From Macrobrachium rosenbergii (Eukaryota; Arthropoda; Malacostraca; Decapoda; Palaemonidae), in NCBI RefSeq assembly GCF_040412425.1, contig NC_089768.1, forward strand, positions 3,973,501-4,037,500: a stretch of DNA of 64,000 nucleotides, read 5' to 3'. A program made the position numbers and the translations under genes. The notes below the pieces were generated by a model. That model was not told where the DNA came from. It ran no database searches and worked only from the letters and a program-made list of their open reading frames with translations. The first letter of the stretch is position 1, and each line of letters starts with the position of its first letter. Shown here one piece after another: positions 33,901 through 43,464 of the stretch.

Positions 33901-34074
33901 CTTAATCCAAGGAAAAAACAAAGCCAAATCCAAAACAATCCACAATAGCGTATGCCTAGCCACAAGTCCAAGTCAAAAAACCAAAAGTCAAACAAATACT
34001 CAAGTGACAACCAAGTTTTATCCGAAATCCATGACGGAGGTACTGAAAACAAGTGTTGACAGTACCGGCGACAG

Positions 34075-34244
34075 AGAAAATCTGAATAGAAAATGGGAAT
34101 GGTTCCTGATACCCACCTCCCAGCGGCGGGAATGGGTACTAACCACCTGATCTCCCACTGCGTGTGTCGTAAGTTTTGAAATTCTGTCGGACTATCAGAG
34201 AATACAGCTATATATATATCTGACAGGTAAGTCTCATGAACAAA
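34075..34244. repeat. DIRS A right (5') inverted terminal repeat
   Basis: Ends CTGACAGGTAAGTCTCATGA ACAAA at 34244, with outward GGTAAGT at 34226-34232. Inner part: AATGGGAATGGTTCCTGATA, CACCTGATCTCCCACTGCGT. Transcription of the element would start here on the minus strand. Confidence 0.9.
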
Positions 34245-34690
34245 CAGAAAATTCCTAAGGCGTTTCATCCCAGTGTATCCTACACTTTCATGGATATCTG
34301 TTTATAAGGACGTCAGATCACATAGCCTAAGCCCCACATGCCTCGACCTATGGAGCAGGAAGACCATCGCACCCAAGGACAATCAACTAACCCAATGTCC
34401 TCAGCAACACCTCATAGCACAGAACATATATCAACTACACCATCAACCCCTAAAACAACTCCACCTAGTTGTGATGTCACTAGTCCTCCTCGTACAGATT
34501 TGCCTCTTCTAACTGCAGATGTGCCGATAGAGGTACCACCTACACCCACAGTACCCAATGTCTCTCCACACACAGATCAACTAAATAGTCCTTAGAGTCC
34601 GGGGCAGACTGAACTCCCCCGAAGATCAACTCGGCAGACCAAAAAGCCCATGTGGCATGCTGACTATGATATGAAGAACTAATGTCCTCA
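34245..34690 (+). pseudogene. Gypsy pol, C-terminal tail
   Basis: The frame that stopped at 27635 in ...VTLR resumes with NRKFLRRFHP. A Pro/Ser/Thr-rich tail follows (34338-34595, MPRPMEQEDHRTQGQS through PHTDQLNSP), then past one stop LPRRSTRQTKKPMWHADY, a basic end typical of this Gypsy lineage. The continuity proves that the 6.6 kb between is an insertion. Confidence 0.85.
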
Positions 34691-34844
34691 AGCAGAGACT
34701 GCCTTGCTGTGTTTTGATTCAGTCTTATGTTTCATTTTTTTTATATTCCATGTTATTCATGTTGAATCCTAGTCACTATCACTGCACTGCTTTATAAAGT
34801 ATTGTTTCATGCCTTCACAAAACAGCCTTTGTTCCATTGTATTA

Positions 34845-34955
34845 CAAAAGGCTCGGGGGGAGATACAGTATATGATTATCGGCAATGCTACTTGAGTGGT
34901 TACTTCCCTTTATTGTTTATATTGATAACCATGTTGTGGAGTTAGTTCCCTTAAG
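34845..34955 (+). other. Gypsy polypurine tract and start of 3' LTR
   Basis: AAAAGGCTCGGGGGGAGATA at 34845-34864 is a good polypurine tract in the expected place downstream of pol. The following ~90 bp would be the start of the 3' LTR, cut off where DIRS D begins. No second LTR copy is present in the window, so the LTR start is an estimate. Confidence 0.5.
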
Positions 34956-35330
34956 AAAATGACATTTTTATGATAAAAATGAAGTTTTCATAATAAAACT
35001 AATATTGTAATACTTACCTGAACACCTGAATTCGCCCTTAATCCCACTAGCCCAAACAACTCTCAATTACCAATCCCATTATTGGGAATTTTAACAACCA
35101 GTGTTACCAATGCTGCAAGTAAAACCTTGTCACTTGGGCTACCATAACAAACGGTTGGCAATGCTGACACAGGTGCGCGCCGACACTCCCACTTTCTAAT
35201 TGCTTTCTTCAAGGTCAAAATTGATGTGGGGAAAGGAGGGTGGGAATCATTCATGTGTTCAGGTAAGTATTACAATATTAATTTTATTATGAAAACTTCA
35301 TATTGCAATACACCCCCTGAACACCTGAAT
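34956..35330. repeat. DIRS D left terminus and complementary region
   Basis: GTAATACTTACCTGAACACC at 35007-35026 is mirrored by CAGGTAAGTATTACAATATT at 35270-35289, followed by CCCTGAACACCTGAATTCAC (35313-35332), the complement expected for the other end. GGTAAGT lies at 35272-35278 and its complement at 35012-35018. An extra B-type end motif AAAATGACATTTTTATGATA (34956-34975) sits outside the D terminus and is not mirrored. Confidence 0.75.
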
Positions 35331-35384
35331 TCACCCGAATAACAACATTTAGAAGGAGAGGGATCAATTCTATTGCATGCCTTT

Positions 35385-35900
35385 TGACAATCGCAGAGAT
35401 GGTAGCTCACCAATCTGCTCTGCATAAAATCTGTTTAGTCATACAGTCACCATATCAATCAATGCTTCCAGTGAAGAGGCATGTTGGAGAGTACCTTGGT
35501 CGACAGTCAGATCAGTACTCTTGGTCCGTTGACTTCCCATGTGGCTCTTCAGAACCTCTCATGTATGGAGGAAAATGAGGCAGAGTGCAGAGCCGCTGGC
35601 CTTCCAGGAGAACCTCTAAGTTTGCAGCACACCCCCTTTTTACAACCACAGAGATGGCAGCTCACCGATCTGCTCTGCATAGGATATCTATTTAGTTATA
35701 CACTCACCTCGTCAATTGATGCTTTTGGTGACAAGACATGCTGGAGAGTGCTTTGATCGCCCGTCAGGTCCGTACTGTCTCGGTCTGTTGACCTCCCAAG
35801 TGGTTCTTCAGAAATTCTCATGTACGGAGGAGTACGATGAACCTCCCATGTGGCTATTCAGAGCCTCATGTGTGGAGGGAAATGAAGCAGTGCGCCAAGT
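35385..35900. repeat. 256-bp tandem duplication in DIRS D
   Basis: AGAGATGGTAGCTCACCAAT at 35395 recurs as AGAGATGGCAGCTCACCGAT at 35651, and the homology extends through TGCTGGAGAGTxC, GGTCxGTxGACxTCCCAxGT and ATGTAxGGAGGA. It lies between the recombinase relic and the terminus, so it is 3' untranslated sequence of the element. A third, partial TCCCATGTGGCTATTCAGAG unit follows. Confidence 0.85.
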
Positions 35901-36139
35901 CGCTGACCCTCCGCCATCCAGATGCGGATAAGGCCTGACGACCGACAAGCGAAGAAGTATCTCAGCGCCAACAAAAGAGCCTAGCCTACTTGAGCAACCC
36001 CTTGGACTCTCGTGGGGAAACTATCAAAGACTAAGATACTTAAAACGTACTAAACCTAAGTTCATGTGATTATACTATCACTGTTGCCTAAGAATTCTAA
36101 AGACTAAAAGGAATTACTCTATCTGGTTAACCTAAGAAT

Positions 36140-36425
36140 CTCCTCACTAAGTGAATATCACGTCAGCTAAATGAACGCACCCAAGATAATAGACTTCGCC
36201 GCTACACGTGGACTAAGAGAATAACCCTCCAAACCTCCGCACTAAGTGAATACCACCTCAGCTAAATGAACGCACCCTCGATAATAGACTTCGGCGCTAC
36301 ACATGGACTAAGAGAATAACCCTCCGAACCTCCGCACAAAGCAAATACCACCTCAGCTACACGAAAGCACCCTAGATAGTAGACTTCGCCGCTACACGCT
36401 ATGAGGCGAATCAAACGTCTCTTAA
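36140..36425. repeat. 95-bp tandem repeat, three units
   Basis: ACTAAGTGAATAxCACxTCA starts at 36146 and 36241, and as ACAAAGCAAATACCACCTCA at 36336. Each unit continues GCTAAATGAACGCACCC, ATAATAGACTTCGCCGCTAC, AC. It overlaps the degraded 3' end of the recombinase gene. Confidence 0.9.
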
Positions 36426-37131
36426 GTAAAGAAGTAAACACTGAGATGGACTTCCAAGTAGCTGCCTCCAGAATAGAAGGCACTGAATAATTCCTTAGAA
36501 AGGAAGATGAAGTGGACATACTCCGAATACTGTGCAGTCGGGGAAACACAGAGCTGAAGACAACGAAGACCAACTCTGAGAAGCCTGGGAAATCACTTCC
36601 CTCTGAAAGTAATTAATCTCATTCTTTGACAGTGGATAGGAAGGATTCCGCGGAGAGACAAGTGTACGCTGAAGCGGACAGAGTTTCTCAACCTTTGATA
36701 AATAGACTTTAATGCTTATACCGGACATAAAGATATCTCCGCTGGATCGCTGGTAACGAACACTTGCAGATAAAGAACTTTAAACGAACAAGGCAGAGTT
36801 TTAACCTTTGACCCTGTCTTCGCCACAAATTCTGGAAGACAGACAAATACTTATCATTTCTCGCATAGGAATCCTGAAGCTTGCCCAACCTCTAGCTGAA
36901 GCTAAAGCCGTAAGAAAAAGCAACTTCCTGGTCAGTGTCTCAACGTCATAGCTTCAATGGGTTCAAAGGAAGGGAAATGCAAGAAAAATATGGAAGTACT
37001 CCCGACAAGTCGCACGGAGGGGCCCGAGTCGGCAAGACAGGACGTTCAATCTTAAAAGAACGTAATAAATCATCGATTATCTTACAACTAGAGATTTCAG
37101 GAAGGTGGACACTAATTATACCGCTAATCAT
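36262..37131 (-). pseudogene. DIRS D tyrosine recombinase remnant
   Basis: Minus-strand pieces in order: 37131-36946 with SFKIERPVLPTRAPPCDLSG (equivalent to the TSKxxRxRxPxWNLDVVLRF block of A), 36728-36495 with VYLSKVEKLCPLQRTLVSPR and NPSYPLSKNEINYFQREVIS (equivalent to LxxSKNALxFFLRxxI), and 36573-36262 with SVPSILEAATWKSISVFTSL (equivalent to the W...S.FASHY block). The nucleophile Tyr is not preserved in frame. Non-functional. Confidence 0.75.
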
Positions 37132-37370
37132 TGAGTGGTAGTCAGTAATAGCCGAAATACGAAAGACCCTTGACTTTCCAAGGAATAAAAGAAAATCAGT
37201 TACTTTAGCTATGGAAGGTTTGGAGATGGAATGACCTTCCTTACGACACTAACTTCTATACCTTGTGCAGCTGAACCTGGTAAGGCTCCTAGGTTGACTT
37301 TCTTAAGCTACAGGAAAGCTGTCTAGCCACTGCTTTAGGGAGTCCGGACTGTCTAGCAGCCTCTCTACAG

Positions 37371-38050
37371 TCACCCTGCAACTAGGTATAGCATGAGAGG
37401 GTTTGGATGATAGTGGTGAGAATGCAGTCGTCTGAGAAGAACTTTCGCATGGGTAGGGGCATCAGAACTTCCGTAAGGAGCTCTAGGAGTTCTGGAAACC
37501 AAGCATGCAAGGGCGAGCAGGGAGCTATTAGTGTCATAGACATCTTGACACTCTCCTGCAATTTCCTTATTACCTGATGAATGAGACCGAATGGAGGAAA
37601 GGCATACACCTATTCCAACTTGTAACGTTACATCGGTGCCTATCGACATGGGGAACACCATTGGTGAAAAATAAATTGGAAGATGATGGTTTAATCATGT
37701 TGCGAATAAGTACACAGTTGCCAGCCACTTCCGGAGAACCTGACATATTATTTCCAGAGACACAATCCACTCTCCCCCACAATACCTGACAGGAGCGACT
37801 TCGCGAATCAGCCAGTACGTTGAGAATCCCTGATATAAATTGGGGAAGAAGAGACACTTTTCGTTCTTCGCACCTGCTCAGGACTCTCTGTGCTATAGTA
37901 TTGAGTTCTGTTGAGCCTGTTCCCCCCCGAATTCTTCAGATACAACACGGCAATTACGCTGTCGCTAAACATAGCCACTACTCTGTTGTGCACTAGGGCT
38001 GAAAACAACTGAGGGCTTCCTTTACAGCCGAGTTCCCGAAGATTTATTGA
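37371..38050 (-). pseudogene. DIRS D RNase H and methylase-like remnant
   Basis: 38008-37808 gives FSDSVIAVLYLKNSGGNRLN (equivalent to the ADNTTALxYIxKQGGT block of RNase H). 37857-37570 gives QFISGILNVLADSRSR (equivalent to xxGxxNVxADLLSR). 37609-37382 gives MYAFPPFGLIHQVIRKLQES and MTLIAPCSPLHAWFPELLEL (equivalent to YAFPPFKI and LxAPFWPSREWF). The order is correct for pol on the minus strand. The reverse transcriptase expected upstream is absent and gag follows within about 200 bp. Confidence 0.75.
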
Positions 38051-38229
38051 CTCCTCTCATTCCTGAACACCCCCAGAGGCCCTAGGCCTGGGTTTCCTCA
38101 AAGGTTGTTCCCCAACCTTGATCTGAGGCATCTGTGTACAGATGAATGTACAGATGAATCTTGCGAAAGGGCTGGGATTGGAGGGGAGAGAACGACTTCG
38201 TAGTCATGGTCGGGAGCCTCTGGGATGTT

Positions 38230-39275
38230 TGGTAGATTGTGCCAGCAGATCACTTGTAGACTTCTTCTGAAGCGATGTCAAGAGCTCTTCCATTAAGTCT
38301 TAAGGAACAAATAAGCTTTATTTATAGGAGAGAACAACAGAGTCAATTTCTGAGCAGTGGTCACCTCTTTGGAGGCAAACGAACACCACAATTCTCTCTT
38401 TTTCAGCAGACAAGTTGAAAAGAGAGAGGCAAGTCCTGCTGAACTTTCCCTTACTGCTTTATCTGCACACGACAGTACTCCCAACCAGCCTGTTGCGAAA
38501 TCCTCCCCTAATGAAAAAAATCCTCAATTTTCTTGGCTAACGTGCCAACAGTCCAGTTGAGGAAACTATTCACCTCTAAATTCTTAAATAAGTTCCTGGT
38601 CTGATGGTCTAGTTCAGGGGAGGAGAATATTGCTTTCGCTATGGAAAAGGCTGGCCGACATGTCGCATCTACTAGGCCAGAGAAGTCCCACTGGGAGGAG
38701 GCAGAAACTCCCAGAGAAGGAGCTTCTCCAATTTCATAAAAACGGTAGCTTCTCTTGACCAATTTGAGGGGCGATCAAAATAAGAGATGAACTCTACACT
38801 GTCCCAGACCGATGGAATCGGATGAGCAGAAGATGTAGAGGGAGGCGCCATGAAACTACAGGAGGGCTGAAGGCTAACACTAGCCTCCTTGTATTTCTTG
38901 ACAGGCGAAGGGGAGCTGTCCGCTGCAACAGTGTCTCTCTTCAATGGTCGGGAGACGGAAGATCTACGCGTCCGGCACAGAGTCTTCTGAATCCAATGAC
39001 AGACAATGAACACAGAACGAGACGCCTTTCTAGTGGCGCTCAGTTATAGCCTGGGACTGAGCAACAGGCTCGATGGAGGAGGCGACTGTCTGTTGGCAAA
39101 TTCCCCTGGCCTCCCTTGGACCTCCAGGGGAGAGCGGGACAGGGACCTTCGTCTCGGGGCACCGGTGGGATGGGCAGCCACCTCCTCAACAATTTGCATT
39201 GCACTAACACTTTGGGCATTGCCTTTTTCCATGAAGGCTCTAAAAGAAGAGCCCAACTCCATCAGTGTGTGCTAA
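38230..39275 (-). pseudogene. DIRS C gag remnant, C-terminal two-thirds
   Basis: Minus-strand pieces: 39262-39044 (MELGSSFRAFMEKGNAQSVS, VEEVAAHPTGAPRRRSLSRS), 39013-38672 (SSVSRPLKRDTVAADSSPSP), 38762-38508 (GEAPSLGVSASSQWDFSGLV, FLNWTVGTLAKKIEDF) and 38484-38293 (ADKAVRESSAGLASLFSTCL, KLTLLFSPI). The last carries the LLFSPL motif common to the DIRS gags here. The first is the continuation of gag sequence at 45527-45560, interrupted by element B. Confidence 0.7.
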
Positions 39276-39468
39276 AAAATGACATTTTTATGATAAAATA
39301 ACGTTTCACTTATACTTATCCAGTAGTTACATATAGCTGTCGTCTTTGACGTCACGGCAGTATTTCAAATTTCGTGCTAGCGCTAGCAGTACGACAGGTG
39401 ATCCCCCTACCCCCGCCCTCTATCGGGGTATCGGGAACCGTTCCAAGAACACGTCATAAGTTTTTGCC
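39276..39468. repeat. DIRS B left (3') inverted terminal repeat
   Basis: Starts AAAATGACATTTTTATGATA. It carries TTACATATAGCTGTCGTCTT, a perfect TGACGTCA (39347-39354), CCGCCCTCTATCGGGGTATC and AACACGTCATAAGTTTTTGC. Inverted copy of 45364-45526. Confidence 0.92.
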
Positions 39469-39505
39469 CAACTACCCATGTGAGGGGAGGAGGGTGGGTT
39501 ATGAT

Positions 39506-39599
39506 TATGTAACTACCGGGTAAGTATAAGTGAAACGTTATTTTATCATAAAAATGTCATTTTCACTTATACAACTTACCCGGTAGTTACATATAGCTG
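39506..39599. repeat. DIRS B internal complementary region
   Basis: TATGTAACTACCGGGTAAGT through AAAAATGTCATTTT (to 39563) is the complement of the left end. TTTCACTTATACAACTTACC onward is the complement of the right end. The halves overlap at TTT, exactly as in element A. Confidence 0.9.
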
Positions 39600-40000
39600 A
39601 TTGGCACCTTGAGGAGGTGGGACACTGGCAGCTAATAAAATCATTCTTGGAATTATCTACTTGCAACAAGTTAGACATAGGTTCCTTACCTTTAAAGGTA
39701 GCTGACTCAGTGGTTACTGCCTCTGTAGTCTGCTGGCCTTTATATTGTGCCGAGAGGATATATAGGATCCGTGTGTCGGACACAATAAAAAAACAGTACT
39801 TGCCGTAGAGAACATGGCTGCGTACGGACAAGTCTGATGCCCTTGATCAGGGCGCAGTACGACAAACAACAAAACGAGGGATCTCCTAACATTACCATAA
39901 AACCAAATACCAAAAATTAAAACTGGAAGATACTACCACACCATGTATCTCCAGACAACCTTAAAAAACAACAACCCCAACACCAAGGTGAAAATGTTAG

Positions 40001-41060
40001 TTAAGGAGCGGACTCCTTTTCACCCTCTCCCAACACCGTGTCAGTCGCAATAAAGGGCCCCAGCGTACTGCGCTGTTCGAAAACAGTTTGCACGTCCACT
40101 AAGTAATGCGATGCAAACACCGACTTGCATCTCCAAAAGGTGGACTTAACCAAGTCTTTCACAGATAAGCTTCTGCTAAAGGCTACAGAAGTCGAAACTG
40201 CTCTTATCTCATGCGCCTTTACTTTAAGAATACTCATCTCCGAGTCAACACAATGCTCATGAGCTTCTTTTATCAGGCTTCTCAAAAAGAAGGAAAGGGC
40301 ATTCTTAGAGAGTGGCCTCGAAGGATCTCTAACGGAGCACCAGAGGTGGTCACTGGGACCTCTGAGCTTCTTCATTCTCTGAACATAGAACTTGAGAGCT
40401 CTCACAGGACAGAGGTATCTCTCGGGTTCTTCGGAACCGACCAATTGGGAAAGGTCCTTAATTTCAAACTCTCTTGGCCAAGGTCTTGACGGGTCTTCGT
40501 TCTTGGCTAAGAAACCAAGAGTAGACATACATACTGCCTTCCCCTTAGCAAAGCCTACTCTCTTATCTATTGCATGTAGCTCACTCTCCTGGCCGTAGCC
40601 AGAGCTACCAAGAAAGAGTCTTCTTCGTGAGATCCTTTAAGGAGATGTCCGCCATCGGTTCAAAGGATTGCGACCGTAACCATCTCAGCACTACGTCAAG
40701 ATTCCACGCCACTGGTCTCTTCTGGTCCCTCTTTGACGTATTAAACGATCTAATTAGATCTGAAAGGTCTTGATTCAAAGACACTTCAAGACCCCTATGT
40801 CGAAAGACTGAAGCCAACATGGCTCTATACCCTTTAATGGTAGGCACAGCAAGCTTTTTCTCTCTGTGGAGGAACAAGAGAAAATCGGCCATCTGGGCTA
40901 TAGACGTCGAAGAAGAAGACACGCCTTCTCTTCGGCACCAGGACCTAAACTGTGTCCACTTCGCCTGGTAAACATTGTCAGAGGATTCTCTTCTGGGCTT
41001 CGCGATAGCTTCTGAAGCCTCTCTTGAAAAGCCTCTCTTTCTGACGATTCTCCTGACAGT
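40001..41060 (-). pseudogene. DIRS B tyrosine recombinase, frameshifted
   Basis: The N-terminal half lies in one frame (about 41060-40605): RGFSREASEAIAKPRRESSD, AQMADFLLFLHREKKLAVPT, IKGYRAMLASVFRHRGLEVS. The C-terminal half is in another (40528-40001): LGFLAKNEDPSRPWPREFEI, CPVRALKFYVQRMKKLRGPS, KAHEIRAVSTSVAFSRSLSV (His-x-x-Arg) and STFWRCKSVFASHYLVDV (Trp and nucleophile Tyr). Between them, at 40540-40605, two small indels hit the VALATARRVSELHAI block with the first catalytic Arg. Without those indels the gene would match element A throughout. Confidence 0.88.
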
Positions 41061-43189
41061 CTGCAGGCGACAAGATGAAGAGCGGACAAGTTCTGGTGGT
41101 ACCTCTGAAAGTGCGGCTGTCTGAGTAAATCTGGTCTCTCTGGCAGTAGTCTCGGAAAGTCTGACAGGAGGTGTAGAAGGTCCGGGAACCACTCCCTGGA
41201 CGGCCAGAACGGAGCCACCAGAGTCATCCTTACGTTCCGATGGCTTGAGAACTTCGAGATGACTTGCCGCAGGATCTTGAATGGGGGAAAGGCATAAAGA
41301 TCCAGGTCTGACCAGTTCATGAACATTGCGTCCACGAAAACCGCTTTGCTGTCCGGAACCGGAGAGCAGTAAAGGGGCAGCCGAGTCGTTTTGTCGGTTG
41401 CGAAGAGATCTATGAGCGGACGTCCCCATACCTTCCATAGCTCCTCGCAAACTAGGGGATGTAAAGTCCACTCGTTGGACAGGACCTGGTTCTTTCTGCT
41501 GAGAAGGTCCGCCGCTACATTTCTCTCTCCTTGGAAGAATCTCGTTACTAGTCTGGTCCCGATCTCCTCCGCCCAAACTAGTAACTCCCTCGCGGTCTCG
41601 TAGAGGGACCACGAGTGAGTGCCTCCCTGTTTTCGAATGTACGCCAGAGCGGTCGTGTTGTCCGCCTGGACCAAGACACATTTGCCTTCCACTTCTTGTT
41701 GAAAAGCCAACAGAGCTAAGTGAACCGCTTTTAGTTCCTTTCGGTTTATATGCCAGTTTCTCTCTTCTCTTTGCCACTGGCCCGAAACTTCTCTTGTCCC
41801 CATAGTCGCTCCCCAGCCCTTGTCCGAGGCGTCGGAAAACAAAGTTAGGTCTGGGTTCGGAAGCTGAAGAGGAAGCCCTTGTGTCAGTCTTCCTTCTGAC
41901 CTCCACCAACGGAGGCACTCCTTTATCTCGTCCGAGATGGCGAAGTTGAAGGAGTCCGGGAACTGTTTCCTGGGCCACTTCTCCTGCAGATAAAACTGCA
42001 GTGGCCTCAGGTTCAAGCGCCCCAGTCTTACAAACTTCTCCACTGAAGCTAAGGTTCCCACGAGGCTCATCCACTCGTTCGCGGAACAATTCTTCCTCTG
42101 CAGAAAGTCATCGATCTTCTGCAGGCCTGAGGCTATCCGTTGACTGGACAGAAAAGCCTGAAAAGTCTGAGAGTCCAGACTCACTCCCAAATAGACAATC
42201 TGCTGACTGGGAGTAAGGCAAGACTTCTTCTCGTTGACAATGAGGCCTAGTGACTTTGTCAATTGAAGAGTCTTTGAGAGGTCCTCCATACAACTCTCCC
42301 TCGACGCTGCTTTGAGAAGCCAATCGTTGAGGTACATAGATACTCGGATTCCTTCCAGGTGAAGGTGTCTGGCTACTGATAACAGGACCCTTGTGAAAAC
42401 TTGCGGGGCCATCGACAGACCGAAGCAGAGGGCACGGAACTGATACACCTGTCCCTCGAAGACGAACCTCAGGAACTTCCTTGAATCTGGGTGTGTTGGA
42501 ACATGAAAGTAAGCGTCTTGGAGGTCTATAGAAACCATCCAATCCCCCTGATGTAAAGACGCCAAGACCGGCTGCGTTGTCTCCATGGAGAACTTCGTCT
42601 TCTGAACGAAGACATTCAATGCACTCACATCCAGTACCGGTCTCCATCCCCCTGAGGCTTTCGTAACCAGGAACAGACGATTGTAGAATCCTGGAGACAG
42701 AGGGGCATGAAGCAGTTCTATCGCTTCCTTCTCCAGCATGGCTCGGACTTCTGAGCGAAGGGCGTCTAGTTTCGCGGAGTTGTGCAAGTACGCCTGTAAA
42801 GATACTGTAGCCTCCACTAAAGGAGGTTTGGAAAGGAAGGGGATGGCATATCCTTCCTTTAAAACTTGAATCGTCCAAGGGTCTGCCGAGATCCGTTGCC
42901 ACTTTTGCCAGAACCTTTGCAGTCTGGCTCCTACTGCTGAATGGAGGACAAAAGGTTCACTTCTTCTCGGGGACCGTCGAGGTTCTAGGCGTGGCTTTGC
43001 CTTTTCCTCTGGCCCTGCCAAAAACACGTCTAGAGGATCTCCCCTTATACTGACCAAACGTGTCAGCAGGAGACGAAACACCGCGCACAGGAGCGGTAGA
43101 AAGCACAGGTCTCTTCGCCTTCTTGGCAGACTGCGACAAAGATCCTGGGTTGAATTCTGAGCTAACGCCTGGGAAATTACAGCCACCAA
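40898..43189 (-). CDS. DIRS B pol: reverse transcriptase, RNase H, methylase-like
   Basis: A 763-codon uninterrupted frame. Reverse transcriptase: SGGWRPVLDVSALN (179-192), SIDLQDAYFHVP (220-231), ALCFGLSMAPQVFT (253-266) and the active-site box MYLNDWLL (285-292), where Asn288 replaces the first catalytic Asp (codon AAC at 42328-42326). RNase H: FSDASDKGWGATMG (451-464), HINRKELKAVHLALL (480-494), QADNTTALAYIRKQGGTHS (508-526), VAADLLSR (558-565). Methylase-like domain: PLIDLFATDKTTRLPLYCSP (591-610), YAFPPFKIL (632-640), LVAPFWPSREWFPDL (657-671). Beyond about residue 705 the frame leaves homology, because the recombinase N-terminus continues in another frame. YLND probably abolishes polymerisation. 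The start is uncertain because the first ~85 residues overlap the gag tail. Confidence 0.9.
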   Translation of the reverse strand: MVAVISQALAQNSTQDLCRSLPRRRRDLCFLPLLCAVFRLLLTRLVSIRGDPLDVFLAGPEEKAKPRLEPRRSPRRSEPFVLHSAVGARLQRFWQKWQRISADPWTIQVLKEGYAIPFLSKPPLVEATVSLQAYLHNSAKLDALRSEVRAMLEKEAIELLHAPLSPGFYNRLFLVTKASGGWRPVLDVSALNVFVQKTKFSMETTQPVLASLHQGDWMVSIDLQDAYFHVPTHPDSRKFLRFVFEGQVYQFRALCFGLSMAPQVFTRVLLSVARHLHLEGIRVSMYLNDWLLKAASRESCMEDLSKTLQLTKSLGLIVNEKKSCLTPSQQIVYLGVSLDSQTFQAFLSSQRIASGLQKIDDFLQRKNCSANEWMSLVGTLASVEKFVRLGRLNLRPLQFYLQEKWPRKQFPDSFNFAISDEIKECLRWWRSEGRLTQGLPLQLPNPDLTLFSDASDKGWGATMGTREVSGQWQREERNWHINRKELKAVHLALLAFQQEVEGKCVLVQADNTTALAYIRKQGGTHSWSLYETARELLVWAEEIGTRLVTRFFQGERNVAADLLSRKNQVLSNEWTLHPLVCEELWKVWGRPLIDLFATDKTTRLPLYCSPVPDSKAVFVDAMFMNWSDLDLYAFPPFKILRQVISKFSSHRNVRMTLVAPFWPSREWFPDLLHLLSDFPRLLPERPDLLRQPHFQRYHQNLSALHLVACRLSGESSEREAFQERLQKLSRSPEENPLTMFTRRSGHSLGPGAEEKACLLLRRL

Positions 43190-43434
43190 CTCCCTGCGGA
43201 AACAGATGTGCCTTGTCCAAAGGAGAAAACAGGAGAGCCGACTTCTGGTTTGATGAAATGCCTTTTGCTAAAAAGGAGCACCACAGTTGCCTCTTTTTAA
43301 GAACTCCTGTCGTAAATAAAGAGGCAAGTTCTACTGCACCGTCAAGAGATGCCCCTATCGATGCAGTCCACTACTCCTACCACATCATTCAAGAGCTCAG
43401 AAGGAAGATCAAAATCCTTAATCTTCCTGGCTAA
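42957..43434 (-). pseudogene. DIRS B gag C-terminus
   Basis: 43220-42957 encodes DKAHLFPQGVGGCNFPGVSS, SQSAKKAKRPVLSTAPVRG and a basic FGRARGKGKATPRTSTVPEK tail, overlapping the start of pol in another frame. It is the counterpart of 31719-31252 in element A. The region up to 43434 (GASLDGAVELASLFTTGVL-like on the minus strand) is split among frames. Confidence 0.65.
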
Positions 43435-43464
43435 GGCCTGTCAATGCCCAGTCCAGGAAACTCA

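Larger units (their letters stand above)
27636..34244 (-). mobile_element. DIRS element A, near full length
   Basis: A 6.6-kb tyrosine-recombinase retrotransposon read on the minus strand. It has inverted terminal repeats (27636-27832 and 34075-34244), an internal complementary region (27875-27972), gag, reverse transcriptase, RNase H, a methylase-like domain and recombinase. DIRS elements copy through RNA into a circular DNA that the tyrosine recombinase inserts, so no staggered-cut target duplication is expected. Here the ends share only AAA with the target. The host Gypsy frame continues on both sides, which fixes the borders. Several frameshifts and stops make the copy inactive, although the recombinase frame is intact. 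Confidence 0.93.
34956..39275 (-). mobile_element. DIRS D/C chimeric relic, left part
   Basis: Minus-strand DIRS remains with a left terminus (34976-35290), non-coding repeats (35385-35900), recombinase (36262-37131), methylase-like and RNase H pieces (37371-38050) and gag (38230-39275). The reverse transcriptase is missing between RNase H and gag. The gag continues at 45527 beyond inserted element B. The left flank is the Gypsy LTR, whereas the right flank at 46273 is a LINE, which suggests fusion of two different insertions. Confidence 0.75.

Noticed and set aside
35385..36425. CRISPR-like repeats
   Set aside because: The repeats are contiguous tandem units without unique spacers, inside a eukaryotic retrotransposon relic.
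40605..42089. 494-codon minus-strand frame presented as one protein
   Set aside because: Only the last ~150 codons (below about 41060) are recombinase. The upstream part is an out-of-frame reading of pol.
42108..42902. 264-codon minus-strand frame in DIRS B
   Set aside because: Alternative frame of the reverse transcriptase region, which is coded in the overlapping 763-codon frame.
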